The notes under the pieces: generated by a model
What the model was told of the DNA's origin: nothing
Databases searched by the model: none
The model's input: only the letters and a program-made list of their open reading frames with translations
Made by a program: the position numbers and the translations under genes
Shown here: positions 1-9,602 of the stretch, piece after piece
Position numbering within the stretch: position 1 is the stretch's first letter
Layout: every line of letters starts with the position of its first letter
Source: DAHVFK01 sp963755395
GTDB lineage: Bacteria; Pseudomonadota; Gammaproteobacteria; Burkholderiales; SG8-39
Direction: 5' to 3'
Assembly: GCA_963755395.1 (NCBI GenBank)
Contig: CAVWJJ010000001.1
Coordinates: 310,001-374,000 of the forward strand
Length of the DNA stretch: 64,000 bases

Positions 1-198
1 CTGTTCGGCGTCGACGCAGTCGTTGAATGCGTACACCGCGCTCGAGGCCAGGCAGAAGGCGACGAAGGCCGACAGCGCTAGAACGAGCGTGTGCGGGTCT
101 TCCCAGCCGTGCCCGAACATGACGCCGGCGAGCACGAATCCGTTCTTGAGCCACTGCTGCGGGCGCAGCAGGCGTACCAGGTCGCGCGCGCGCAGCAC
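1..198 (-). CDS. UbiA-family prenyltransferase, N-terminal part (runs off the left edge)
   Basis: An open minus-strand frame runs from a GTG at 198 to the window edge, about 66 codons. A strong ribosome binding site (GGAGGAA) sits 7-8 nt before the GTG, inside the end of the upstream glycosyltransferase gene, so the two are translationally coupled with 2 nt between stop and start. The translation contains LLRPQQWLKNGFVL and later SSAVYAFNDCVDAE. The N-D-x-x-D is the first aspartate-rich, Mg/pyrophosphate-binding motif of UbiA enzymes. The QQWLKN opening is typical of the decaprenyl-phosphate phosphoribosyltransferase branch. Such enzymes are polytopic membrane proteins that attach a phosphoribosyl or aromatic group to a polyprenyl chain. 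Only the first membrane segment is visible, so the substrate is uncertain. UbiA membership is fairly sure; the branch is an inference. Confidence 0.8.
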   Translation of the reverse strand, partial: MLRARDLVRLLRPQQWLKNGFVLAGVMFGHGWEDPHTLVLALSAFVAFCLASSAVYAFNDCVDAEQ

Positions 199-200
199 GT

Positions 201-1745
201 TCAGTTCCTCCAGCCGCAGTCGTCGCTGCCGAAGTAGCGCTCGCAGAAGTAGCAGCGCCCCGGCGGCAGCCAGCCCGGCCGGCGGTAGTAGTGATCGCGT
301 ACGAACGTCAACACGCCATCGTGATACGCGCGGTAGTCGAAGCCCTGGCCAAGCACCGCGTAGAACGTGACACCCCTGACCAGGAACGTGTGCACCTGGA
401 CGCTGCGGAAGTACGGCCGGTACTCGTGCATGGGCGGCGGCGAAGGCCGCAGCACCAGGATGTCGGCGCCATCGAGCTTGCGGAAGTCGGTCAGGATGTC
501 GTCGTGGCGCGCGTGTGACGAGCCCGGGCCGAACACGATCACCCGGCGGCCAGCGTAGTACTCGTAGCTCGCGGCCGCCGCGTAGCTGCTGGCCGCGAGC
601 TGGTAGCGCCCTTCGTACGGCGCGATCTGCTTCAGCACTCCGCGCGTGTCGGCGAACGCGACGATACGCGGATACATGCGCGTCCAGCCCTGCCAGGTCT
701 GCATCGGCAGGCTCGCCACCAGCACGATCGCCAGCGCGTGCAGCGCGGCGAACCAGGCAAAGAAGCGCGCGCTCGAGGCCAGCGCCCTGCGCCCGGGCAG
801 CAGCGCGAGGCTCGCGATCAGCGGGGGCAGGAACGACAGCAGCCAGTGCAGGCCCACCTCCTTGCGCAGCGAGACCAAGACGAAGAACGCCAGCGGAACG
901 GCCCAGGCAAGCAGCAGCGCCCGCCCCTGCAGCAGGGCCGCGCTCGCGCGCAACGACGCGCGCTCCTTCCACGCCCAGTAAAGAAGGGGCGCGGCGAGAT
1001 AGGCGAGCGACAGCGCGTAGAGCGCGGGCGTGACCAGCGACCAGGCGGCGTCGGACTGCCGGTTGACCGCGTTGAACATCAGGTTGCACCAGCAGGCTTC
1101 GTAGTTCCAGTACAGATTCTCGAGCGCAAACGGCAGCGCCCCGAGAAAGACCAAGAGCGGGCCCGACCAGCGCCGCGCCGCGCCCGGCGAGGCGAGCGCC
1201 CACGCGAAGTAACCCAGCCCGAGCAGCACCGCAAAATATTTCGACAGGAACGCAAGGCCGAGCAACGCGCCCGAGGCGAGGAAGATCAAAGCCGATCCGC
1301 GCTGCGCCGCGCGCGCAAAGAAAAGCACCGACAGCGTCGAGAAGAAGATCAGCGGCGTGTCGGTCGTGATCAGAACGTTGACGAAGTTCAGCGGCAGGAG
1401 CAGCACGCACAGCGCGGCGAGGTTGGCCATGTCCTCGTCGCGACCGAACCAGCCGCGCAGCGCCGCGCGCAGCATCAGCGCCAGCACGGGCGGCAACAGC
1501 GTCACCGGCAGGCGCAGCGCCCATTCGGCGTCCGACCAGCGCACGATCAGCGCAAGCAGCCAGCCGACCATCGGCGGATGGTCGTAGAAACCGAGGTCCG
1601 GATGCCGGCCCCAGAGCACGAAGTACGCCTCGTCGCCGCTCAGGGGCAGGGCCGCCGAGAGCCAGAAGCGGAACGCGAGCGTGGCAACGAGCGCGATGCC
1701 GAGCCAGCGTCGGGTGGTGAGAGGCATCAGGGAAATCGGGCGCAC
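201..1745 (-). CDS. GT-C membrane glycosyltransferase (family 39 / ArnT-like)
   Basis: A 514-residue polytopic protein. It has an N-terminal membrane segment, then the GDEAYFVLWG loop with adjacent acidic residues and the FYDHPP motif, the usual signature of the first periplasmic loop of GT39/ArnT-type transferases. About ten further hydrophobic segments and a soluble C-terminal third follow. These enzymes move a sugar from a polyprenyl-phosphate donor onto lipid or protein in the periplasm. The downstream coupled gene is a UbiA-type enzyme that could make a polyprenyl-phosphate sugar donor, which supports a donor-plus-transferase pair. The start is GTG at 1745 or ATG at 1727; neither has a clear Shine-Dalgarno sequence. 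A perfect TATAAT lies 14 nt before the GTG. The acceptor is unknown. Confidence 0.85.
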   Translation of the reverse strand: MRPISLMPLTTRRWLGIALVATLAFRFWLSAALPLSGDEAYFVLWGRHPDLGFYDHPPMVGWLLALIVRWSDAEWALRLPVTLLPPVLALMLRAALRGWFGRDEDMANLAALCVLLLPLNFVNVLITTDTPLIFFSTLSVLFFARAAQRGSALIFLASGALLGLAFLSKYFAVLLGLGYFAWALASPGAARRWSGPLLVFLGALPFALENLYWNYEACWCNLMFNAVNRQSDAAWSLVTPALYALSLAYLAAPLLYWAWKERASLRASAALLQGRALLLAWAVPLAFFVLVSLRKEVGLHWLLSFLPPLIASLALLPGRRALASSARFFAWFAALHALAIVLVASLPMQTWQGWTRMYPRIVAFADTRGVLKQIAPYEGRYQLAASSYAAAASYEYYAGRRVIVFGPGSSHARHDDILTDFRKLDGADILVLRPSPPPMHEYRPYFRSVQVHTFLVRGVTFYAVLGQGFDYRAYHDGVLTFVRDHYYRRPGWLPPGRCYFCERYFGSDDCGWRN

Positions 1746-1758
1746 GCGGAAAGCGGCG

Positions 1759-1764
1759 ATTATA
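1759..1764 (-). promoter_or_regulatory. -10 box upstream of the GT39 gene
   Basis: A perfect TATAAT on the minus strand, 13 nt before the GTG start at 1745, in the short gap after the TauE gene. No convincing -35 hexamer is seen 16-18 nt upstream. The expected transcript start near 1752 would leave a leader of about 7 nt to the GTG or about 25 nt to the ATG at 1727. Confidence 0.45.
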
Positions 1765-1782
1765 GTCGCCGCCGCGAAAGCC

Positions 1783-2508
1783 TCACGCCACCGCCGCTCG
1801 CACCAGCAGCGATACGCCCGAGATAAACAGCAGCAGGTAGACCACGCGCACCACGGCCGCGGCGGGGATCGCGGCGTGCAGCCGATTGCCGATCAGCACG
1901 CCGCCGATCACGGCGGGCGCGAGCAACAGCGCGCAGGCGACGAGCCCCTCCTGCGACAACAGTCCGCTGGCGCCGAACAGCACCACCCGTACGAGGGACG
2001 ATGCCATGATCATCGCCGCGTTGGTCGCGCGCAGCTCGGCCTTGTCGCGGATGCGGCCGCTGTTGAAAATCGCGAACAGCACGCCGCCAGTACCGAACAT
2101 CGCCGACAGCGCGCCGCCGGCAAGGCCGATCGGGCCGCACCAGGCGCGCGCAAGCGCCACCGGAACGCCGCGCCGCGTCAGCCCGTAGGCGGCATACGCG
2201 AGCACGAACAGGCCCAGGCCAGCGAGCAGGCGCTGCTCCGACACGCGGATCAGCAGCGTCAATCCGAGCGCCATGCCCGCGAGCATGAACACCGCGAGCC
2301 AGCGAATCTCGTCGTAGCGGATGCCGCGCCGGAAGCGGGCACCGAACAGCGCAAAGGCCGTGAGGTCGAGCAGCAGCATCAGCGGCACCGCGAACTTGAG
2401 CGGCAGCATTTGCGCCAGCAGCGGCATCGACAGCACGGTAGAGCCGAAGCCGGTCATGCCGTACACGACGTAGGCTCCGAGCACGATCAGCGCCGCGGCG
2501 CCGATCAC
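1783..2508 (-). CDS. TauE/SafE family sulfite/anion exporter-like permease
   Basis: A 241-residue, very hydrophobic protein with about seven or eight membrane segments. It has the two-repeat organisation of the TauE/SafE family; YGMTGFGSTVLSMPLLA near the N terminus and GGALSAMFGTGGVLFAIF in the second half are the paired conserved loops. The family exports sulfite, sulfonates or other organic anions, and the substrate cannot be read from sequence. It lies 24 nt downstream of aroG and is probably co-transcribed with it. The start is uncertain. GTG at 2508 has no ribosome binding site, whereas an in-frame CTG at 2529 has GAGGA 7 nt upstream and adds seven plausible residues. The upstream codons stay open back to the aroG stop. 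Confidence 0.85.
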   Translation of the reverse strand: MIGAAALIVLGAYVVYGMTGFGSTVLSMPLLAQMLPLKFAVPLMLLLDLTAFALFGARFRRGIRYDEIRWLAVFMLAGMALGLTLLIRVSEQRLLAGLGLFVLAYAAYGLTRRGVPVALARAWCGPIGLAGGALSAMFGTGGVLFAIFNSGRIRDKAELRATNAAMIMASSLVRVVLFGASGLLSQEGLVACALLLAPAVIGGVLIGNRLHAAIPAAAVVRVVYLLLFISGVSLLVRAAVA

Positions 2509-2532
2509 CTCGGGCGAGAGCGCCTGCAGGGC

Positions 2533-3669
2533 TCAGTCCTCGGCTGCCGCGCCGTCGCGCACCGCGCTTGTCTCGCGCCGCCTTGCAACTGCCTGCGCCA
2601 GGCTCGCGAGCAGCGTCACGGACGCTTCCCATCCGAGGCAGGCGTCGGTGATGCTCTGGCCGAAGGTCAACTCCCGGCCCGGCGTGAGCTCCTGCCGCCC
2701 CTCGACCAGATTCGACTCGACCATCACGCCGATGATGCGTCCGTCGCCCGATGCGACCTGCGCACCGGCCTCGGCGCAGACGTCGAGCTGTCGCCGGTAA
2801 TCCTTGCGGCTGTTGGCGTGCGAGCAATCGATCATCAGGCGTTCGGGCAGGCCCGCGTTGCGCAGCTCGTCGCAGGCGCCCTTGAGGCTTTGTGCGTCGT
2901 AGTTGGGCTGCCGCCCGCCGCGCAGAATGATGTGACAGTCGTCGTTGCCGCGCGTCTCGACGATCGATACCTGCCCGCTCTTGTGCACCGACAGGAAATG
3001 GTGCTTCTGCCGTGCGGCGAGGATGGCGTCGACCGCGATGCGGACATTGCCGTCCGTTCCGTTCTTGAATCCGACTGCAGCCGACAACCCCGAGGCAAGC
3101 TCGCGATGCACCTGCGATTCGGTGGTGCGCGCGCCGATCGCGCCCCACGACACCAGGTCTCCGATATACTGGGGCGAGATCACATCCAGGAACTCGCAAC
3201 CCGCCGGAACACCGGCCTGGTTGATGCGCACCAGCAGGTCGCGCGCGATGCGCAGGCCCTCGTTGATGCGAAAGCTTCCGTTCAGATAGGGGTCGTTGAT
3301 CAGGCCCTTCCAGCCCACGGTGGTGCGCGGCTTTTCGAAATAGACCCGCATCAGCACTTCGAGCTCGCCGGCGAATCGGGTGCGCTCGACAGCGAGGCGC
3401 TCGGCGTAGGCGAGCGCGGCAGCCGGATCGTGGATCGAGCACGGACCGATCACCACCAGCAGCCGGTCCGAGCGCCCGTGCAGGATGTCGCGCACGCGGC
3501 AGCGCGTGTCCGCGATCAGCGTCTCGACTGTGGTGCCCTGGATCGGGAAGAAGCGGATCAGGCTTTCCGGCGGCGGCAGAGGTACGATGTTCTCGATCCG
3601 CTCGTCGTCGGTGAGCGAGGTCCTGTCTAGCGGCGAAGCGGCCGGGTAGGTGTCGGTGGGCGTGGTCAT
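2533..3669 (-). CDS. aroG: 3-deoxy-7-phosphoheptulonate synthase (DAHP synthase, class I)
   Basis: A 378-residue enzyme, full length for AroF/G/H-type DAHP synthase. It condenses phosphoenolpyruvate with erythrose 4-phosphate, the first step of the shikimate pathway. Visible family motifs include VIGPCSIHDP (metal-binding Cys), VYFEKPRTTVGWKG, GFKNGTDG, the HKSG segment and MIDCSHANS. The N-terminal extension of about 50 residues is where feedback-regulated class I enzymes bind aromatic amino acids. The gene is preceded by a terminator hairpin and an aromatic-rich leader peptide, so attenuation is expected in addition to allosteric control. The start is ATG at 3669 with GGAAG upstream. Identity is secure; which aromatic amino acid inhibits it cannot be told. 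Confidence 0.95.
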   Translation of the reverse strand: MTTPTDTYPAASPLDRTSLTDDERIENIVPLPPPESLIRFFPIQGTTVETLIADTRCRVRDILHGRSDRLLVVIGPCSIHDPAAALAYAERLAVERTRFAGELEVLMRVYFEKPRTTVGWKGLINDPYLNGSFRINEGLRIARDLLVRINQAGVPAGCEFLDVISPQYIGDLVSWGAIGARTTESQVHRELASGLSAAVGFKNGTDGNVRIAVDAILAARQKHHFLSVHKSGQVSIVETRGNDDCHIILRGGRQPNYDAQSLKGACDELRNAGLPERLMIDCSHANSRKDYRRQLDVCAEAGAQVASGDGRIIGVMVESNLVEGRQELTPGRELTFGQSITDACLGWEASVTLLASLAQAVARRRETSAVRDGAAAED

Positions 3670-3689
3670 AGGTGGCTTCCGTGGGGGGC

Positions 3690-3728
3690 AAAAAAAAACC
3701 GCCAGGCTTTAGGGCGCTGGCGGTTTTT
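3690..3728 (-). terminator. Intrinsic terminator / attenuator in the aroG leader
   Basis: A perfect 12-bp stem (3694-3705 with 3717-3728) around an 11-nt loop. Read on the minus strand it is AAAAACCGCCAG, loop, CTGGCGGTTTTT, continuing to a run of nine T ending at 3690, only 20 nt before the aroG ATG. A second copy of CTGGCGG lies upstream at 3763-3769 inside the leader-peptide codons. It can pair with the CCGCCAG arm (3717-3723) and so preclude the terminator. This is the standard arrangement of mutually exclusive antiterminator and terminator hairpins. Confidence 0.85.
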
Positions 3729-3748
3729 CGGGATTCGTCGGGATGCGG

Positions 3749-3814
3749 CTAGCCGTTCCCTTCCGCCAGTGGGCACGGGAAGAAGAAGAAAAAGCCGTAG
3801 AACCAGCGCGTCAT
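3749..3814 (-). CDS. Aromatic-rich leader peptide controlling aroG
   Basis: A 21-codon reading frame starting ATG at 3814 and stopping TAG at 3749, preceded by GAGGT 7 nt upstream. The peptide begins MTRWFYGFFFFFP: one Trp, one Tyr and six Phe, five of the Phe consecutive. It is followed by a strong terminator hairpin just before the DAHP synthase gene. This is the classic layout of ribosome-mediated attenuation: shortage of charged tRNA-Phe stalls the ribosome on the Phe run and frees the downstream CTGGCGG segment (3763-3769, codons 16-18) to form an antiterminator. It is too short for ordinary gene finding. The mechanism is inferred from layout; the sequence elements are directly visible. 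Confidence 0.85.
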   Translation of the reverse strand: MTRWFYGFFFFFPCPLAEGNG

Positions 3815-4140
3815 CGCATCGACCTCAGTCGGGATTGAAGCACGCGTGGGCGTCTTTGGCAACCTTGGCTCCTTGGCGGGGCCACAGCACCGTCCGGGTG
3901 CAGCCAGAAAGCGCGATCACCTTGCCGCTGACCTCGAGCGTCGCGCGTTGAACACCTCGGGCGTGAACTCGACTCAAAAGCTGGACGTCAACGAAGTCAT
4001 GGTGGCGTGAGCTCTACACCAAACCCATTAGCACTCGAAGCCAACGGCTGCCATCCGCTGGCCCGACTATTGCTTATCAATCAGGCATCGTGTTACGTTT
4101 TTCGCGCGGGCATGCCGCCGAAAACCAAGGAGGTAGAAGA
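3815..4140. other. Intergenic region between the divergent aroG leader and the AAA+ ATPase gene
   Basis: This 326-nt stretch is the longest gene-poor interval in the window. It must hold the promoters for the aroG leader (minus) and the AAA+ gene (plus). Apart from the doubtful small minus-strand ORF (3825-3977) and the AAGGAGG ribosome binding site just before 4141, I see no clear -35/-10 pair, repeat or RNA gene. Confidence 0.5.
3825..3977 (-). CDS. Possible small unrecognised ORF upstream of the aroG leader
   Basis: An open minus-strand frame from TTG at 3977 (open further back to a TAG near 4013) to TGA at 3825, about 50 residues. It includes LEVSGKVIALSGCTRTVLWP and ends KDAHACFNPD. The composition looks protein-like, with two spaced cysteines, but I recognise no family. 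There is no ATG and no good ribosome binding site, and it ends 10 nt before the aroG leader peptide. It could be a relic, an unusually started small gene or chance. Confidence 0.25.
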   Translation of the reverse strand: MSRVHARGVQRATLEVSGKVIALSGCTRTVLWPRQGAKVAKDAHACFNPD

Positions 4141-5109
4141 ATGTCGGCAAACGTCGCAATCCCGGTCGCGGGCTTCAAGGACGTCTACAGCGTCGCGGAC
4201 GTCGACAAGGCCCTGCAGGAGCTGACCCCTTCGGCGAGTGAGGCGCTGCGCGCGCTGTACGAGAAGATGCTGCGCGTGGGCGGCCAACGCTTCACCGTCA
4301 AGCCCTCGTCGATGCCGCGGATGGACGAGCTGTTCGAAGAGCTACCCAACTTCGGCGAGGTGTTGGAAGACATCCGCAAGCACCTCGCGCTGTGCATCGA
4401 CTCCGAAGATTCGGTCGAGCTCCCGCCCACCCTGCTGCTGGGTGAGCCGGGAATCGGCAAGACGCATTTCGCCAGGCGCATCGCGGACCTGCTCGGCACC
4501 GGCTTCGGCTTCGTGCCGATGAGTTCGCTCACCGCGGGCTGGATCCTGTCTGGCGCCTCGTCGCAGTGGAAGAACGCCAAACCCGGCAAGGTGTTCGACA
4601 CGTTCCTGCATGGCGAGTACGCCAATCCGGTGATGGTGGTCGACGAGCTCGACAAGGCGGCCGACGGCGGCCAGTACGATCCGCTGGGCGCGCTTTACGC
4701 GCTGCTCGAGTCCCATACGGCGATGCAGTTCGTGGACGAATTCGTCGAAGTCCCGATCGACGCTTCGGGTGCGGTGTGGTTTGCCACCGCGAACGACGCC
4801 GCGCGCATCCCGGAGCCGATCCTCAACCGCATGAACGTGTACCAGATCGACGCGCCGGATGCCGATGCGGCGGGGCGGATTGCCCTGGCGATCTACCGCG
4901 AGATCCGCGCGGGGCACGACTGGGGGCGGCAGTTTCCCGAAACGCCGTCGCAGCCCGTGCTCGAGCGGCTGGCGGAGCTCACGCCGCGCGAGATGCGGCG
5001 CGCGGTGCAGCTGGGCTTCGGCAACGCCAAGCTCGCGGGTCGCGGCGAGGTCGGCCCGGACGACATTCAGGATGGGCGCGGCGCGAAAAGATCGCGCATC
5101 GGCTTCTAG
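4141..5109 (+). CDS. Stand-alone AAA+ ATPase
   Basis: A 322-residue protein. The start is ATG at 4141 because a perfect AAGGAGG lies 7 nt upstream; an upstream in-frame ATG at 4090 lacks this. It has an N-terminal region of about 95 residues, then Walker A GEPGIGKTHFARR near residue 101, Walker B VMVVDELDK, a sensor-1-type ATAND and an arginine-containing small-domain helix. The module resembles the Lon/ClpX-like AAA+ ATPase core, but no protease or DNA-binding domain is attached. It is monocistronic, divergent from aroG and convergent with a small membrane-protein gene. AAA+ identity is secure. Its client is unknown; chaperone-like remodelling is only an inference. Confidence 0.85.
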   Translation: MSANVAIPVAGFKDVYSVADVDKALQELTPSASEALRALYEKMLRVGGQRFTVKPSSMPRMDELFEELPNFGEVLEDIRKHLALCIDSEDSVELPPTLLLGEPGIGKTHFARRIADLLGTGFGFVPMSSLTAGWILSGASSQWKNAKPGKVFDTFLHGEYANPVMVVDELDKAADGGQYDPLGALYALLESHTAMQFVDEFVEVPIDASGAVWFATANDAARIPEPILNRMNVYQIDAPDADAAGRIALAIYREIRAGHDWGRQFPETPSQPVLERLAELTPREMRRAVQLGFGNAKLAGRGEVGPDDIQDGRGAKRSRIGF

Positions 5110-5122
5110 TCCGGGCGGGGCG

Positions 5123-5595
5123 CTAGGCCTTCGCCAGCGTGCGCCCGCAGACGATCACGCTGACCCAGATCAGCAGCGAAAGGCCCGCGCATACGCGCGC
5201 TTGCCATGGCGGCGGGGCGTCGACGTCCCAGGCCGCCGCGCCGCGGAACACCGCGGCATGGAACAGCGCCGCGTTGGTGCCGGCCGCCAACAACAGCAGC
5301 ATCTTGAGCGCGAACAGAGGGCTGCCGATCAGCTCCTCCGCGCGCGCGAGGAAAAGCAGCAGGCCGCTCGGCACGATCAGCAGGAAGCTCGCCGCGCTCC
5401 ACGGCAGCAGGTGCGCCGCGAGCCGTCGCACCGGTAGCTTGCGCGACAGGCCGAGCAGGCGCAGATCGAACACTGCGATCGAACCCACCAGCAGGGCCAC
5501 CCCGATCAAGTGAACGCTGGCCACCGCCGCGTGCAGCGCGCTCGAGCCGCGCAGCGCCACGGCCAGGGGCGAAGCCGCGAGCGCCCCCGCCGGCG

Positions 5596-5599
<4 letters not shown>
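5123..5599 (-). CDS. Small four-helix membrane protein (DUF6644/DUF2214-like)
   Basis: A 158-residue protein with about four hydrophobic helices, including HLIGVALLVGSIAVFDLRLL, where a conserved D-x-R pair follows the second helix. This resembles the DUF6644/DUF2214-type small integral membrane proteins, whose function is unknown. It starts with GTG at 5599, overlapping the alaS stop codon as GTGA, so translation is coupled to alaS. It is convergent with the AAA+ gene, 13 nt apart. The family assignment is tentative. Confidence 0.65.
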
Positions 5600-8239
<2,640 letters not shown>

Positions 8240-8281
8240 GATCCCGACGCTAAGCGAAAGCGCTTGATTTTACAGCAAGCC

Positions 8282-8854
8282 TCAGCTGGTCTTGAGATAC
8301 CCCTGCGCCGCCAGCTCCTGCATCGACTCGCGCGTGAACTCGGCGCGCGGCGCGTTGCCGCCAATGACGAACATCAGCACGGAATACTTGCGCTTGCTGC
8401 CGCGAGTGACGTTCATGAAGCGGCGCGAGACGCCGGCGGGGAACGAGATCACGTCCAGCGGCTTCAAGTCCACGTGCTCGATGCGTCCTTTCTCGTTCTC
8501 CCAGCTCGCGCGCCAGGTGCCCGTCATGGCGATGAAGGTCTCGTTCGTGTCGTGGTTGTGGAACATCGGTCCGCGCCCGGGCAGGGCGCGGCAATATCCC
8601 AGGTTGAAGCCCTCGGAGATCTTGATCGCCGCCAGGCGCGAGGCCTTGTCGCCTACCGGCGAGGTGACCGCGCCTTGGTTTTCGCCCTTCGGCGGCTGGA
8701 AGCCGATCACGTTGTAGAGAATTCGCTCGCAGCCCGGATAGCGACTGTCGGGCAAGCCACCGTCGAATCCCTTCAGCTTGTCGAAGCGCGCCACGCGCTT
8801 GAGCATGTCTTTGCGCGGGACCCGGGTCCTGCGCAGCTGTTCGCGGTATTTCAT
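8282..8854 (-). CDS. Cupin-fold protein
   Basis: A 190-residue protein. The start is ATG at 8854 because GAGGAGG lies 8 nt upstream and the TetR gene ends at 8868. The central region contains GPMFHNHDTNETFIAMTG, matching cupin motif 1 (H-x-H followed by Glu), and a second strand block ending PAGVSRRFMNV, matching motif 2. The His/His/Glu set suggests a metal site. Proteins of this size can be dioxygenase-like or simple ligand-binding cupins. It lies directly downstream of a TetR regulator, 13 nt apart, and is probably co-transcribed with it. It is likely part of the neighbouring catabolic unit, but the substrate cannot be told. Confidence 0.75.
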   Translation of the reverse strand: MKYREQLRRTRVPRKDMLKRVARFDKLKGFDGGLPDSRYPGCERILYNVIGFQPPKGENQGAVTSPVGDKASRLAAIKISEGFNLGYCRALPGRGPMFHNHDTNETFIAMTGTWRASWENEKGRIEHVDLKPLDVISFPAGVSRRFMNVTRGSKRKYSVLMFVIGGNAPRAEFTRESMQELAAQGYLKTS

Positions 8855-8867
8855 GCGCTTTGCCTCC

Positions 8868-9545
8868 TCACGATGTGGTGGGTCGTTTGCTGCCGAGCAG
8901 CCGGCCAAGCACCGTCGGCGCGCCGAGCAGCAGGCTGTCGACCGCGTGGGCGATCAGGGCCGGAAGGTCCTCATGCACCCGGCTGCGGTAGATGAACTTG
9001 CGCACGCAGTAATAGAAGATCCCGCCGTGCAGATCCCATGCCAGCTCCATCTCGAACGGCGAGATCGGGGCGCGCCGGCCGTCGGGCAGGCCCAGCTCTA
9101 TCCGGAGCTCGGCGCAAATGCGCCGCAGCAGCTGCTTTTCGAGCATGTCGATGTAGCGTCGGTTGAAGCCCGTGCCCGCCAGTCCGGCGTACATGTAGAG
9201 CCGAATCCACTCCGGGCGGAAGACGACCGCGGTGTAGCGCCGGTAGAACTCGATCAGGCGCGCGCGCAGCGGCCGCGAGCGGTCTTCCAGCAGCGTGCGC
9301 CAGGCCGGGTCCCAGCGGCCGAGAAACACCTCGCGGTAGACGCGCTCGAGCAGCGCGCGCTTGGAGGGGAAGTAACGGTACAAAAGCGGCTGCGTGATGC
9401 CCAGGCGGCGCGACAGCTCGCGCGTCTGGCCGGAAAAACCGACTTCGGAAAAGTACCGGATCGCCTCGCTCACGATCAGCCTCTCCCGCTCGCCCCGCAG
9501 CAGGCGGCGCGAGGGCGGTTTGCGCTTTGCGCTTTTCGTGCCCAT
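8868..9545 (-). CDS. TetR/AcrR family transcriptional regulator
   Basis: A 225-residue protein. The N-terminal helix-turn-helix spans about residues 20-65 (AIRYFSEVGFSGQTRELSRR, then ITQPLLYRYFPSKRALL), the standard TetR pattern. The rest is a helical ligand-binding domain with no recognisable ligand signature. It is transcribed away from the luciferase-like monooxygenase gene across a 57-nt gap holding an 11-bp palindrome, so it probably represses itself and that operon. The ATG at 9545 has no Shine-Dalgarno sequence. A GATAAT box ends 9 nt upstream, implying an almost leaderless mRNA. Confidence 0.85.
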   Translation of the reverse strand: MGTKSAKRKPPSRRLLRGERERLIVSEAIRYFSEVGFSGQTRELSRRLGITQPLLYRYFPSKRALLERVYREVFLGRWDPAWRTLLEDRSRPLRARLIEFYRRYTAVVFRPEWIRLYMYAGLAGTGFNRRYIDMLEKQLLRRICAELRIELGLPDGRRAPISPFEMELAWDLHGGIFYYCVRKFIYRSRVHEDLPALIAHAVDSLLLGAPTVLGRLLGSKRPTTS

Positions 9546-9553
9546 GCGTGTAG

Positions 9554-9572
9554 ATTATCGCCTGATCATCAG
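9554..9572. promoter_or_regulatory. TetR promoter -10 and candidate operator
   Basis: The gap between the divergent TetR and monooxygenase genes contains the palindrome CTGAT-C-ATCAG (9562-9572), immediately upstream of a minus-strand GATAAT (9554-9559). A repressor bound there would block the TetR promoter and sit about 30 nt before the monooxygenase ATG. The site is short and the match to a TetR operator is inferred only from position and symmetry. Confidence 0.35.
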
Positions 9573-9602
9573 CGTGCCGCGACCTTGCCAACGGGCAGAC
9601 AG

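Noticed and set aside
1681..3630. 649-codon plus-strand open frame across tauE and aroG
   Set aside because: Its translation is Arg/His/Gln-rich with no recognisable domain, while the opposite strand encodes two clear conserved proteins. It is an antisense shadow caused by high GC.
1760..3691. 643-codon minus-strand frame overlapping aroG and tauE
   Set aside because: Another frame of the same genes; Arg/Ala-rich low-complexity translation without motifs.
8778..9602. Extended N terminus of the luciferase-like monooxygenase gene
   Set aside because: The extra 275 codons run antisense through the TetR and cupin genes and have no family features; the conserved protein begins at ATG 9603.
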